Notes: generated from the letters alone by a model not told the origin. Counted from the stretch's first letter, positions 9,548 to 19,013 are shown. The stretch is 64,000 bases of DNA from Comamonas testosteroni (GCF_000761245.1 NZ_AWOR01000026.1:62001-126000), one strand, 5' to 3'. Numbers and translations: made by a program.

Positions 9548-10491
9548 GCAACACCAGCATCCCCCCGATTTCAGGCAACACCATTGCCGAACTGATTGCC
9601 AGCGGCGCTCAGGCTCTCACAGCAGCCGGCGTGGCTTTTGGCCATGGCACGGCCACGGCTGAAGACGAAGCGGCTTGGCTGGTGCTCTGGAAGCTGGGCC
9701 TGCCCCTGGACAGCGAGCTCACTCCTGGCGCTCCGGAATCCGTGGAAAATCAGCCTGTATCCCTTGATATACAAGCGCAGATAGCTACTCTTTTTGAAGA
9801 ACGTATCCGCAGCCGCAAGCCCGCCGCCTATCTGACGAACGAGGCCTGGCTGGTAGGTGTTCCCTTCTACATTGACGAACGCTCCATCGTGCCGCGCAGC
9901 TTCATCGCCGAGCTGCTGGCCGATGGCAGCATTGACGGCTGGCTGTCCGACAAGACCGTGCAGGTGCTCGACCTATGCACCGGCAACGGGTCTCTGGCCT
10001 GCCTGGCCGCCATGGCCTATCCCGAAGTCCGGGTGACCGGTGCCGATATCTCGACCGATGCCTTGGCTGTCGCCCGCATCAATGTGGACAAGCACGGGCT
10101 GCAGGATCGCGTGACGCTGCTGGAAAGCAACGGCATGAGCCAGGTTCCCGGCCCCTGGGATCTGGTACTGTGCAACCCGCCCTACGTGAACTCCGACAGC
10201 ATGGGCAAGCTGCCTGCCGAATACCAGGCCGAGCCCGAGCTGGCCCTGGCCGGCGGCGCCGACGGCATGGACTTCATCCGCCAACTGCTAGAGGACTTGC
10301 CAGCGCGCCTGAACAAGGACGCCGTGGTGGTGCTGGAGATCGGCAATGAAAAGCCGTACTTCGAGGCAGCTTTCCCCGATCTGCCCGTGTTCTGGCTCGA
10401 CACCAGCTCCGGTGACGAGCAGGTGCTGCTGATTACCGAAGAGGCGCTGCGCCACTGGTCCGAGGGCAATACCGCCGCCTTGCAGCTGTAA
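9544..10491 (+). CDS. prmB: Ribosomal protein L3 N5-glutamine methyltransferase
   Basis: It methylates a glutamine of ribosomal protein L3 with S-adenosylmethionine. The cofactor motif [10 protein letters not shown] begins at residue 143 and the catalytic NPPY motif is residues 211-214. The start overlapping the dapE stop gives a 315-residue protein of PrmB type. Residues 69-85 ([17 protein letters not shown]) come from a copy of the dispersed repeat, inserted in the non-catalytic N-terminal domain. PrmB rather than the release-factor enzyme PrmC is preferred because of the [19 protein letters not shown] region. Confidence 0.93.
   Translation: MSNTSIPPISGNTIAELIASGAQALTAAGVAFGHGTATAEDEAAWLVLWKLGLPLDSELTPGAPESVENQPVSLDIQAQIATLFEERIRSRKPAAYLTNEAWLVGVPFYIDERSIVPRSFIAELLADGSIDGWLSDKTVQVLDLCTGNGSLACLAAMAYPEVRVTGADISTDALAVARINVDKHGLQDRVTLLESNGMSQVPGPWDLVLCNPPYVNSDSMGKLPAEYQAEPELALAGGADGMDFIRQLLEDLPARLNKDAVVVLEIGNEKPYFEAAFPDLPVFWLDTSSGDEQVLLITEEALRHWSEGNTAALQL
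9748..9796. repeat. Dispersed repeat inside prmB
   Basis: On the minus strand it reads GTAGCTATCTGCGCTTG...CAGGCTGATTTT, matching the end of the intergenic copies at 26924 and 35949. It is in frame within prmB. Confidence 0.65.
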
Positions 10492-10585
10492 GTTCCTTGT
10501 CCCGCATCCACAGCACAGGCTGCTCCATGGCGCGTGCCATGGCAACACGCAGGGCCGAGGGGCTGGGGCAAACAATCGTAGTCAT
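10433..10585 (-). CDS. Candidate small protein, 50 residues
   Basis: A short frame starting MTTIVCPSPSALRVAMARAM with an AAGGAG ribosome site seven bases before the ATG. Its last 59 bases run antisense to the end of prmB. It follows the ferritin-like gene on the same strand with a gap of about 100 bases. Only the first 30 codons use the local codon preferences, so it may be the start of a decayed longer gene. I do not recognise it. Confidence 0.35.
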   Translation of the reverse strand: MTTIVCPSPSALRVAMARAMEQPVLWMRDKELTAARRRYCPRTSGAAPLR

Positions 10586-10684
10586 CGCGAAACTCCTTGC
10601 TTGTTCAACAAAGAGCACAGCTTCAGGCCTGACGTAGCGTGAGGGTCAAGCCTCGACGGTCGGGCTTGTTTGCTGCAGCAAGAC

Positions 10685-11563
10685 TCAGTACGACATCATG
10701 CGTGTCGCCAGCTTCGAGATGGGTGTGCGCACCATACCCTCCACGCGTGCTGGCAGCAGCATGGGCTTGAGCAGCATGCGCACGGCCAGGTCGGCAGGCA
10801 AGCGGCGGCTGACCAGCTCGTAAATGCGCTGGGCCATGTCTTCGAAACGAGTGCTGCTATCGGCGAAATAAGAGCCCTTGTGCGCCCAGACATGACGCAG
10901 CGCGATATCCGAATCGCTCTCTCGCAACTCCTTGAGGCGGCCGTACAGTGCCTTGGCAATGCGCGTGCGGCCCACAGGCGACTGCTTCTGCAGCTCCTTG
11001 AAGTACTTGAGGAAATGCTTGAAGTGGTTGACCTCGTCGTTGCGGATATTGCCTAGCAACTCACTAAGAACCGGCTCATCGCTGAGTTCGCGCAAGGTGT
11101 GATAGTAGGCTGTGGTGCCGGTCTCCACCACGCAGCGCGCCACCATTTCCAGGCGCGGGTCCGGGTAAAGCTCCTCCATGGTGCACAGCTGCGAATATTC
11201 GGCGAAAAAACTGTCGTAGGCTTTTTGCCAGGGAAACTCCGGCCACACGGCTTCCACATAGGCCCGCAGCGCGCGTCCGTGCTGCAGTTCTTCGCTCTCC
11301 CACTGATCTTTGAGCCAGATCGCGATCTCGGGCCAGGCCGCGTAATGCTCGGCTAGGTTGGCCGCGTAGGTATCCGAGCCGGTCTCGATGAACGAGGCGC
11401 TCATCAGCAAGAAGAACAGGTCCTGATTGCGCTCTATGGCGCTGCGATCAATGGCAGAGAAGTCAATGTCTTCAATGCGCCAGTGGGCAGAGCCGTTTCT
11501 GCTCGGGGTGGTTGAAGGTGATGAGAAGGACACGTTTTGCTGCATCAGTTGTAGGACCGACAT
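10685..11563 (-). CDS. Ferritin-like (di-iron) domain protein
   Basis: An all-helical protein of 292 residues with the Glu/His pattern of ferritin-like carboxylate-bridged iron sites: ESEELQHGR and ETGTTAYYHTL followed by NDEVNHFKHF. These are the paired E and ExxH ligands expected on a four-helix bundle. The family occurs in Burkholderiales and has no settled function; it could be an oxygenase, an oxidase or an iron-binding protein. No membrane segment or signal is seen. It is divergent from a LysR regulator, with which it shares a 164-base upstream region. Confidence 0.75.
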   Translation of the reverse strand: MSVLQLMQQNVSFSSPSTTPSRNGSAHWRIEDIDFSAIDRSAIERNQDLFFLLMSASFIETGSDTYAANLAEHYAAWPEIAIWLKDQWESEELQHGRALRAYVEAVWPEFPWQKAYDSFFAEYSQLCTMEELYPDPRLEMVARCVVETGTTAYYHTLRELSDEPVLSELLGNIRNDEVNHFKHFLKYFKELQKQSPVGRTRIAKALYGRLKELRESDSDIALRHVWAHKGSYFADSSTRFEDMAQRIYELVSRRLPADLAVRMLLKPMLLPARVEGMVRTPISKLATRMMSY

Positions 11564-11727
11564 ACTGAATCTGTCGGGCTTCAGACTTAGAGATATGCCA
11601 TCTTGTCGACATTTGGGCCTTACGCCATGTCAGATTACGCCGACATTACAGGAGACTAACAATTCTTCAAATAGCCTTCTACAGGCTTTCACACCGGCCT
11701 TCAAGCTGATTTTTTCGAGTTGCAACC

Positions 11728-12708
11728 ATGGATCTTCGCGGGCTTCGCTATTTCATCACCGTGCTGGAGGCAGGCTCGATCTCACGGGCAGCTCATTCGC
11801 TCTATGTGGCCCAGCCGGCACTGACGGCGCAGATCAAAAAGCTGGAGTCCGAGCTCGGCGTCCAGTTGCTGGAGCGAACCTATGCGGGAGTCACGGCCAC
11901 GCCCGCTGGTAGCCGGTTGTACGAGGATGCGCGCCGCCTGCTCTCCGATGCCGACGCCATGTGCGAACGTCTGCAGCGCCTGCCAATGGGGCCGGAAGGC
12001 TCGGTCAGCATTGCCATGCCGTTCTTGCTGACCGGCCTGCTCATGGGGCCGGTGATTGCCAGCTTGCGCCTGAGCCACCCGCGCATACGGGTGTTTGTGC
12101 TCGATGACTCAAGCCTGATGGTGCAAAAAGCCATGCTGGAGCGTCGCGCCGATCTGGGCGTTCTGGTCGACACCGCCAGTCTGCAGGGCCTGCAGGTGCA
12201 GCCCATGGCCACCGAGCCCATTTATTTCTGCGGCCATGACGCACAGGGCGAAGTCGCCCCCCTGCTTTATCGACACAGCGCGGCGCAAAACACGCCCTGC
12301 CTGGACTTTGCCCATGCTGCGGCACAGCCACTGGTGCTGCAGTCTCGGCGCTTTTCCATACGCCAGACAGTGGAACAGGCTGCCAGCGATCTGCAGCTCG
12401 GTCTGAACATCGTGCACGAGCATGACTCGGCCCGCGTCATTCGCTCGCTTTATCAATGCGGCGGGGGCTTTACCTTCAGCCCCGCCTGCTCGGTGGCAGA
12501 GAGCCCACAGCCCCAGAACGCTGACAGCGCCTGGATCGTGGCCAGAGTCTGCAATCCCGATCTGCAACGACGCTACTATCTGGCGCGCCAGCCCGGCCGC
12601 GCCCAAGATGCTGCGGTACAGGTGGTTCAGGACGCCCTGCTGCTACAGGTCCAGGCCATGATCGGCGAGGGCCGCTGGCCAGCCCGCTGGGACTACGCAC
12701 CGGCGTAG
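11728..12708 (+). CDS. LysR-family transcriptional regulator
   Basis: The N-terminal winged helix-turn-helix (MDLRGLRYFITVLEAGSISR, AAHSLYVAQPALTAQIKKLE) is followed by a substrate-binding-like effector domain (about residues 92-300). It resembles the Nac/CynR-like regulators that precede Bug-receptor clusters. It is divergent from the ferritin-like gene and upstream of the ligase/dehydrogenase/Bug set on the same strand, so it probably controls one or both. The effector is unknown. Confidence 0.9.
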   Translation: MDLRGLRYFITVLEAGSISRAAHSLYVAQPALTAQIKKLESELGVQLLERTYAGVTATPAGSRLYEDARRLLSDADAMCERLQRLPMGPEGSVSIAMPFLLTGLLMGPVIASLRLSHPRIRVFVLDDSSLMVQKAMLERRADLGVLVDTASLQGLQVQPMATEPIYFCGHDAQGEVAPLLYRHSAAQNTPCLDFAHAAAQPLVLQSRRFSIRQTVEQAASDLQLGLNIVHEHDSARVIRSLYQCGGGFTFSPACSVAESPQPQNADSAWIVARVCNPDLQRRYYLARQPGRAQDAAVQVVQDALLLQVQAMIGEGRWPARWDYAPA

Positions 12709-12900
12709 AGCACAGCCAAGCACGATGAACACAGCTGCCAGCCGCCCACAGGAACGGGACAAACCCGCAGCGCGGCACCCTGAAACCCGGCATGGCGGGT
12801 GCAAGTCATTGATTTTCAGAGCCATCAAAAATACTGATGACCATGGATAAGCAAACGGTATTTCCTTGATCCATTCCGTTTTGGGACAGTCCAAACAGTT

Positions 12901-12918
12901 GCCGCACATGAGTGCGGC
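12901..12918. promoter_or_regulatory. Inverted repeat upstream of the acyl-CoA ligase
   Basis: GCCGCAC-ATGA-GTGCGGC has perfect seven-base arms and lies 23 bases before the ligase ATG. It could be an operator or an mRNA hairpin in the leader; no T-run follows, so it is not a terminator. Confidence 0.4.
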
Positions 12919-12941
12919 GTGGCTTCAACAAGGACTTTCCC

Positions 12942-14579
12942 ATGACCACTGTTTTGCCCGCGGCCCATATGCCCGGCGCCCCTACCGCCTCTGTGCCGGG
13001 CTCCCCTGTGCTGGGCGCCCCGATATCCAATGTCGGCGCACTCGTTGCGCGCTGCTGCCGCCTGTATGGGGGCCACCTTGCGGTGACCAGCGCCAGCAAA
13101 AACCTGAGCTACGCCGCGCTGGAGCAGCGCAGCAACCGCCTGGCCAATGCCTTGCTAGCTCAGGGTCTGCAACGTGGCGACCGCGTGGGCATCTACCTGC
13201 CCAACTGCACCGAAATCGTCGAAATCGAGCTGGCCTGCTACAAGGCCGGTCTGGTCAAGGCGCCGTTCAACGCCCGCCTGTCACCCCGTGAAGTGATCGA
13301 GATAGCCGACAACAGCGATGCAGCCCTCATCGTCACCACGGCGGAGCGTGCCGAGAGCTTTAGCGCCCAGCTACGCAACCCGCAGATTAGGCTGATGCTG
13401 TTGGGAGACAATGAAAATAATAGCTATGAGCGCTTACTACAAAAGGCCTCAGATCAGTTTTCAGCGGTATCCGTACATGAGCACGAAGTGGCCGTGCTGC
13501 ACTACACCTCTGGCTCTTCGGGCACGCTCAAGGCCGCCATGCAGACCTTCGGCAACCGCCTGGCCCAGTTGCGCAAGTTCCTGATGCGCGGCGAGGGCAT
13601 GCAGGCTGGCCATACCCTGGGTCTGGTTGGCCCTGTCACTCATGCCTCGGGCATGCAGCTGATGCCGGCCCTGTGCACAGGCGCCACCATCCATCTGTTC
13701 AGCAGCTTCGAGCCCGCGCGCTTTCTGCAAGACATGCGCAGCCTGCGCGTGACCCACACCTTCATGGTGCCGACCATGATCAATATGCTGCTGGCAGAAA
13801 CCGCAGGCCGCTACCGTCCCCTGCCTGATCTGCTGCGCCTGGGCTATGGCGCAGCCCCCATGGCGCCGGCGCGCATTCTGCAAGCCATGGATGTGTTCGG
13901 CCCCGTGCTCAGCCAGGGCTATGGTGCGGGCGAAACCACCTCGGGCGTCTGCGCACTCACCGTGCAGGACCATCTTTATGCCCGCGCCGCCAGGCCTGAG
14001 TTGCTGGCCTCCTGCGGTCGGCCCTTTCTCGAGTCCTGCGTGGAAGTAGTGGATGACGAAGGCCGGCCCCTGCCCCTGGGTGAGGTGGGCGAGATCGTGG
14101 TCAGCGGCGCCGATGTGTTTGCCGGTTACTGGCGTGCGCCCGAGCTGACGGCCGACGTGCTGAAGAACGGCCGCTATCACACCGGCGACCTGGCCCGTGT
14201 GGACGAGCAAGGCTTTGTCTACATCGTGGACCGCAAGAAAGACATGGTGATTTCAGGCGGCTTCAATGTCTACCCGTCCGAAGTGGAGGCTGTGCTCCAT
14301 GAGCACGCGGCGGTGCAAGACGCCTGTGTGTTTGCCATCCCCGACGACAAATGGGGCGAAGCCGTGGCTGCCCACATCGTGCTCAAGCACGGGCAGACAC
14401 CCAGTGACGAGGGCATCAACGAGGCCATCGACCGCTTCTGCGCCGAGCGCCTGGGCGGTTTCAAGCGCCCGCGTCATATCGAGTTCGTGCCACAACTGCC
14501 CAAGAACCCGAATGGCAAGGTCATGCGCAAGACCGTGCAAGCGCCCTACTGGGCCAATCACAGCCGAAAGGTGAACTGA
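12942..14579 (+). CDS. AMP-forming acyl-CoA ligase
   Basis: It activates a carboxylic acid to its CoA thioester with ATP. The phosphate loop TSGSSGTLKA starts at residue 189 (a variant of TSGTTGxPKG), followed by the motifs YHTGDLARVDEQGF, VDRKKDMVISGGFNVYP and the catalytic lysine segment PKNPNGKVMRK. The ATG at 12942 has AAGGA nine bases upstream; a GTG at 12912 is less likely. Residues 158-174 (ENNSYERLLQKASDQFS) are encoded by a dispersed-repeat copy. It is one base from an acyl-CoA dehydrogenase and near a Bug receptor, so it probably opens the breakdown of an imported acid. Substrate not predictable. Confidence 0.9.
   Translation: MTTVLPAAHMPGAPTASVPGSPVLGAPISNVGALVARCCRLYGGHLAVTSASKNLSYAALEQRSNRLANALLAQGLQRGDRVGIYLPNCTEIVEIELACYKAGLVKAPFNARLSPREVIEIADNSDAALIVTTAERAESFSAQLRNPQIRLMLLGDNENNSYERLLQKASDQFSAVSVHEHEVAVLHYTSGSSGTLKAAMQTFGNRLAQLRKFLMRGEGMQAGHTLGLVGPVTHASGMQLMPALCTGATIHLFSSFEPARFLQDMRSLRVTHTFMVPTMINMLLAETAGRYRPLPDLLRLGYGAAPMAPARILQAMDVFGPVLSQGYGAGETTSGVCALTVQDHLYARAARPELLASCGRPFLESCVEVVDDEGRPLPLGEVGEIVVSGADVFAGYWRAPELTADVLKNGRYHTGDLARVDEQGFVYIVDRKKDMVISGGFNVYPSEVEAVLHEHAAVQDACVFAIPDDKWGEAVAAHIVLKHGQTPSDEGINEAIDRFCAERLGGFKRPRHIEFVPQLPKNPNGKVMRKTVQAPYWANHSRKVN
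13413..13463. repeat. Dispersed repeat inside the acyl-CoA ligase gene
   Basis: The segment AATAGCTATGAGCGCTTACT followed by CCTCAGATCAGTTTTCAG matches the repeat family. It is in frame between the N-terminal domain and the phosphate loop. Confidence 0.65.
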
Positions 14580-14580
14580 A

Positions 14581-15801
14581 ATGAATGCCAAAGACCCCAT
14601 GCAAGCCGCATCCCCGAGCTCTGCTTTGCTCGCCATGCCGTTTGAGGGCTCGCCGCACGCCGCCGAGCTGATTGCAGCCCTGCAGGATTTCCTGCAGGGT
14701 GAGCTGGCAGAGCTGGCACGCAGGCACGGTATCGACCATGACAACAGCGCCAGCAAGGACTTGCTGCAACAGGTCTGGAAGCGTTCGCGCGAGCTGGGCT
14801 TTTACGGCATGACGCTGCCTGCCGCCATGGGCGGCGAAGAACTCTCGGTGCTGGACCAGGTGCTGATCAAGGAAGCCATCTATGCCAGCGGCTCGCCGTT
14901 CGCGCCTCATGTGCTGGGCGAACTCAGCGGCCCGCCGCGCATCGGCTCTCTGGTGCGCAAGGCCACGCCTTTTCAGATGGAACAGTTCATTTTGCCCGTG
15001 GCGCGCGCCGAAAAAGCCATCTGCTTTGCACTGACCGAAGCCCAGGCCGGATCAGACGCTGGCGCTCTGCAAACCAGGGCTGTGCGCGAAGGCCAGCACT
15101 ATGTGCTGACCGGACGCAAGCGCTTTATCTCGGGATCGCCGTTTGCCGACTTTGCCGTGCTCATGGCTTCCACGGCCCCGCAGAACAGCGCCGAACGGGA
15201 GATCAGCGCCTTCTTTGTGGACCTGGCCGCACCCGGCGTGGAAGTGGTCAGCGGCTACAAGACCATGGCCGGGCAGTCGCACACCGGCGATATTCATCTG
15301 AACGCCGTGCGCGTGCCCGAGGCGCAGCTGATTGGCGAGCCGGGTCGCGGCCTGGGCCTGGCCCTGGGGCGCATTACCGTCAACCGCCTGCTGCACTGTC
15401 CCGCCATGCTGGGCCTGGCTCAGTGCGCACTGCGCGATGCTCGCGACTATGCGCTGGGCCGCCAGCAGTTCGGCCGCAGCATTGCCCAGTTCCAGTCCAT
15501 ACAGCACATGCTGGCCGATATGGCCACCGACTGGATGGCCGCCCGCGCGCTGATGGTTCAGACCGCCCGCGCGCTGGATGCGGGCATTGATGCACGCGCC
15601 CAGGCCTCAATGAGCAAGCTGTTTTGCTCGGAAAAAGCTTTTGCCATCGCCGATCGCGCCGTGCAGATCCACGGTGGTGAAGGCATTGTCCAGGGCCGTC
15701 GCGTCGAATTTCTGTTCCGCATGCTTCGCATGTACCGCGTGCTCACCGGCACCAGCGAGATCCAGCGCAACACCATCGCCAAGGAACTGCTTACGCCCTA
15801 A
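14581..15801 (+). CDS. Acyl-CoA dehydrogenase family protein
   Basis: An FAD enzyme with the three usual domains: helical N-terminus, beta domain (FALTEAQAGSDAG, TGRKRFISGSPFADF) and C-terminal helices (QFGRSIAQFQSIQHMLADM). In short- and medium-chain enzymes the catalytic Glu sits in YEGTxxIQR; here that stretch is VLTGTSEIQR with T389 in the Glu place, and no Glu is seen at the alternative helix position of isovaleryl-type enzymes. It may use another base or have another role. It lies one base after the ligase and before a Bug receptor, as one operon. Electrons would go to ETF and the ETF-QO at 54 kb. Confidence 0.9.
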   Translation: MNAKDPMQAASPSSALLAMPFEGSPHAAELIAALQDFLQGELAELARRHGIDHDNSASKDLLQQVWKRSRELGFYGMTLPAAMGGEELSVLDQVLIKEAIYASGSPFAPHVLGELSGPPRIGSLVRKATPFQMEQFILPVARAEKAICFALTEAQAGSDAGALQTRAVREGQHYVLTGRKRFISGSPFADFAVLMASTAPQNSAEREISAFFVDLAAPGVEVVSGYKTMAGQSHTGDIHLNAVRVPEAQLIGEPGRGLGLALGRITVNRLLHCPAMLGLAQCALRDARDYALGRQQFGRSIAQFQSIQHMLADMATDWMAARALMVQTARALDAGIDARAQASMSKLFCSEKAFAIADRAVQIHGGEGIVQGRRVEFLFRMLRMYRVLTGTSEIQRNTIAKELLTP

Positions 15802-15839
15802 CGAGACATAACCAATCAGCTATAAAAACAGGAGACAAA

Positions 15840-16853
15840 ATGAGCACGCAACCCTTGAACCTCTCTGTCAGCAACAGCGAGCGCCGCCAGTGGCTGCGAA
15901 TCGCTGGCGCCCATCTGGGCGCCGCAGGCCTGGGCGCTGTCGGTCTGTCCGCCCAGGCCCAGAGCTGGCCAAGCCGCCCCATCAAATGGGTGGTTCCCTA
16001 TATGGCAGGTACCGGTCCGGACAATGCCGCGCGCATCGTCTCAGAAGCGCTGAGTCAGCAACTGGGCCAGCCTGTGGTGATCGAAAACCGCCCCGGCGCA
16101 GGCGGCAACATCGGTGCGCGCCAGGTCGCCCGCGCTGCCGCAGACGGCTACACGCTGCTGTATTCAGGCTCGCCCATGGCAGCCGCGATGCGCATGTACA
16201 AAAACCCGGGCTTTGAGGTGTTCAAGGATTTCCGGCATGTGATGGGCATGTCCCGCTCGGACATTCTGCTCGTGGTCCACCCCGGCTCAGGACTGCGCAG
16301 CTTGGCCGACCTAGTCGCCGCCAGCCAATCCCGCGATATCGACTACGCCTCTGGCGGCGTGGGCACGCCGTCGCACCTAGGGGTGGAGTTGCTGCTCTCG
16401 GCACTGCAGATCAAGGCCACGCATGTGCCTTACAAGGGGGCATCCGATCTGGTCAATGCAGTGCAGGGCCAGCAGGTGGTGTTTGCGGCTCCTATCTTTT
16501 CCGTCGCCTACCCCCATGTGCAGGCCGGCAGGCTGATCCCTCTGGCAGTCGCCGGCGAGCAACGCAATGAAAAGCTTCCCCAGGTCCCCACGCTGGAGGA
16601 AACCGGCGTGAAGAACCTGCATCTGAGCTCCTGGGGCGGCCTGTCAGTGCCCAGGGACACGCCGGAAGCCGTCACCACCAGGCTGCGCAATGCCATGGAT
16701 GCGGTGCTGAGCCAGCCCAAGGTACGCCAGATGCTGGAGATGGATGGCGGCAAGGTGCAAGTTCTGGACTCCGCCGCCTACACCCAGGCGTTCGAGCACG
16801 AGCTGAAATTCACCGAAACCATGATGAAGCGCATAGGCCTTCAAGCGGTATGA
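15840..16853 (+). CDS. Bug-family (TctC-like) periplasmic solute-binding protein
   Basis: A tripartite-tricarboxylate-transporter type receptor, a family greatly expanded in Comamonadaceae. The N-terminus carries RRQWLRIAG and a hydrophobic stretch ending in SAQAQ, a signal peptide possibly of Tat type. Family motifs are WPSRPIKWVVPY, ENRPGAGGNIGA and THVPYKGASDLVNAV. AGGAGA precedes the ATG. No TctA/TctB membrane genes are near, as is common for orphan Bug proteins. Its ligand is probably the acid activated by the adjacent ligase (inference). Confidence 0.92.
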   Translation: MSTQPLNLSVSNSERRQWLRIAGAHLGAAGLGAVGLSAQAQSWPSRPIKWVVPYMAGTGPDNAARIVSEALSQQLGQPVVIENRPGAGGNIGARQVARAAADGYTLLYSGSPMAAAMRMYKNPGFEVFKDFRHVMGMSRSDILLVVHPGSGLRSLADLVAASQSRDIDYASGGVGTPSHLGVELLLSALQIKATHVPYKGASDLVNAVQGQQVVFAAPIFSVAYPHVQAGRLIPLAVAGEQRNEKLPQVPTLEETGVKNLHLSSWGGLSVPRDTPEAVTTRLRNAMDAVLSQPKVRQMLEMDGGKVQVLDSAAYTQAFEHELKFTETMMKRIGLQAV

Positions 16854-16952
16854 AGACTCAGACAGAGCCGCCATGACCGGTGCACCGCTGCCGTCTGCTC
16901 AATCCCGCAAGCTCCTGGGTCTGCGGGCATTCGCGGATAATCGGCCCCAGTC

Positions 16953-19001
16953 ATGATCAGTCTCAAGAACATCACGCTGCGCCGCGGCACCAAAGTCCTG
17001 CTCGACCAAGTCAGCACCACCATCAATCCGGGAGAGTCCGTCGGCCTTGTCGGCCGCAACGGTGCTGGCAAGTCCAGCCTGTTCGCCCTGCTCAACGGCA
17101 GCATCAGCGAAGACGGCGGTGATTTTTTCATCCCTCCTCAATGGCGCATGGCACAGGTAGCCCAGCACATGCCGGAAACCGACGAATCTGCCACCCAGTT
17201 CGTACTGGATGGCGACACGCGTCTGGCCGAACTGAACGCCCAGCTGGCTGCCGCCGAAGCCTCCGGCGATGGTATGGAAATCGCCCAAGCCTATGTGGAT
17301 CTGGCCGATGCCGGTGCACATGATGCGGAATCGCGCGCACAAGCCCTGATTCTGGGCCTGGGCTTCAAGGTCTCCGAGCTGGATCACCCCGTCAACAGCT
17401 TCTCGGGCGGCTGGCGCATGCGCCTGCAGCTGGCCCGTGCACTGATGGCCCCCAGCGATCTTCTGCTGCTGGACGAACCCACCAACCACTTGGACCTGGA
17501 TGCCCTTGTCTGGCTGGAGGCCTGGCTCAAGCGCTACAGCGGCACGATGATCGTCATCAGCCATGACCGCGAATTTCTGGACGCCATCACCAACGTCACA
17601 CTGCAGATCCAGGGTGGGCAGATCAACCGCTACGGCGGCAATTACTCGCGCTTTGAAGAGCTGCGCGCCCAGCAGCTGGAGCTGCAGGCGGCCAGCTTTG
17701 CCAAGCAGCAGGAAAAAATGGCTCACCTGCAGAAGTTCATTGACCGCTTCAAGGCCAAGGCCAGCAAGGCCAAGCAGGCACAAAGCCGGGTCAAGCAGCT
17801 CGAGCGCATGGAAAAGATCGGACCGGTGCTGGCCGAAGCAGAGTTCACCTTTGAATTCAAGGAACCCGCCAATCTGCCCAACCCGATGCTGGCGATTACC
17901 GATGCCAGCTTCGGCTATGAAGACGAAGACGGCAAGCAGACCACCATCTTGCGGGGCGTCAACCGCTCCGTGCTGGCAGGCCAGCGCATCGGTATTCTGG
18001 GTGCCAACGGCCAGGGCAAATCGACCCTGGTCAAGACCATCGCCCGCGAAATGAAGGCACTGGCCGGTACCGTCACTGAAGGCAAGGGCCTCAATATCGG
18101 CTACTTTGCCCAGCAGGAACTAGACGTGCTGCGTCCCGGCGAGAACCCGCTGGAGCATATGATCCGCCTGGCAAAGGAACTCGGCGCTGCCGCACCTGCA
18201 GCCAGCCGCGAGCAGGACTTGCGCAACTGGCTGGGCACTTTCAACTTCAGCGGCGACATGGTCAAACAGTCTGTGGGCAGCATGAGCGGTGGCGAAAAAG
18301 CCCGTCTGGTGCTGGCCATGATCGTCTGGCAACGCCCCAATCTGCTGCTGCTGGACGAGCCCACCAACCACCTGGACCTGGCTACGCGCGAAGCCCTGGC
18401 CATGGCGCTCAATGACTTTGACGGCACCGTGATGCTGGTCTCCCACGACCGCCACCTGCTGCGAGCTGTATGTGAAGACTTCTGGATGGTTGGCCGCGGC
18501 GTTGTCGGCCCCTTCGATGGCGACCTGGACGACTACCAGCGCTATCTGCTCGAAGAGTCCAAGCGCCTGCGTGAAGAAGCACGCAATGCCGAACAGCAGG
18601 CCGCTAGCACGCCAAAGGTGCAAACTCTGGAAGAAATCAAGCCCAATCTGCCTGAATCCCTTGCGCAAAAAGCGCCAGATGCTCCTAAAGCGGAAGCATC
18701 CAGCGACACCGTGGCCGACCCCAAGGAGGCCCGCCGCCTCGCCGCTGCAGCTCGCCAGCAACTGGCCGAGAAGACCAAGCCCTTCAAGAAGGAGCTGGAG
18801 CAGATCGACAAGACATTGCCCAAGCTCAATGCAGAGCGCAGCACGCTGGAAGCCAAGCTGGCCACGCCCGGCCTGTCGGGCGGCGATATCGTGGAAGCCG
18901 GCAAGCAGCTCAGTGCCGTCAACGCTGAAATCGATCAATTGGAGGAGCGCTGGCTGGAGCTTTCCGAGCAGATCGAAGCCCTGACGACCGAAACCTGCTA
19001 A
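16953..19001 (+). CDS. yheS: ABC-F translation-associated ATPase YheS
   Basis: A soluble tandem ABC ATPase acting on ribosomes rather than in transport. Walker A motifs are GRNGAGKSS (from residue 34) and GANGQGKST (from residue 350); signatures are SGGWRMRLQLAR and MSGGEKARLVLA. The linker between the domains (LQKFIDRFKAKASKAKQAQS) is the ABC-F P-site arm, in the form seen in YheS. A C-terminal coiled coil follows an Ala/Pro/Glu-rich spacer (residues about 545-600). Length of 682 exceeds the E. coli protein (637) because of that spacer. Confidence 0.92.
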   Translation: MISLKNITLRRGTKVLLDQVSTTINPGESVGLVGRNGAGKSSLFALLNGSISEDGGDFFIPPQWRMAQVAQHMPETDESATQFVLDGDTRLAELNAQLAAAEASGDGMEIAQAYVDLADAGAHDAESRAQALILGLGFKVSELDHPVNSFSGGWRMRLQLARALMAPSDLLLLDEPTNHLDLDALVWLEAWLKRYSGTMIVISHDREFLDAITNVTLQIQGGQINRYGGNYSRFEELRAQQLELQAASFAKQQEKMAHLQKFIDRFKAKASKAKQAQSRVKQLERMEKIGPVLAEAEFTFEFKEPANLPNPMLAITDASFGYEDEDGKQTTILRGVNRSVLAGQRIGILGANGQGKSTLVKTIAREMKALAGTVTEGKGLNIGYFAQQELDVLRPGENPLEHMIRLAKELGAAAPAASREQDLRNWLGTFNFSGDMVKQSVGSMSGGEKARLVLAMIVWQRPNLLLLDEPTNHLDLATREALAMALNDFDGTVMLVSHDRHLLRAVCEDFWMVGRGVVGPFDGDLDDYQRYLLEESKRLREEARNAEQQAASTPKVQTLEEIKPNLPESLAQKAPDAPKAEASSDTVADPKEARRLAAAARQQLAEKTKPFKKELEQIDKTLPKLNAERSTLEAKLATPGLSGGDIVEAGKQLSAVNAEIDQLEERWLELSEQIEALTTETC

Positions 19002-19013
19002 GCCCCAGCAAGA

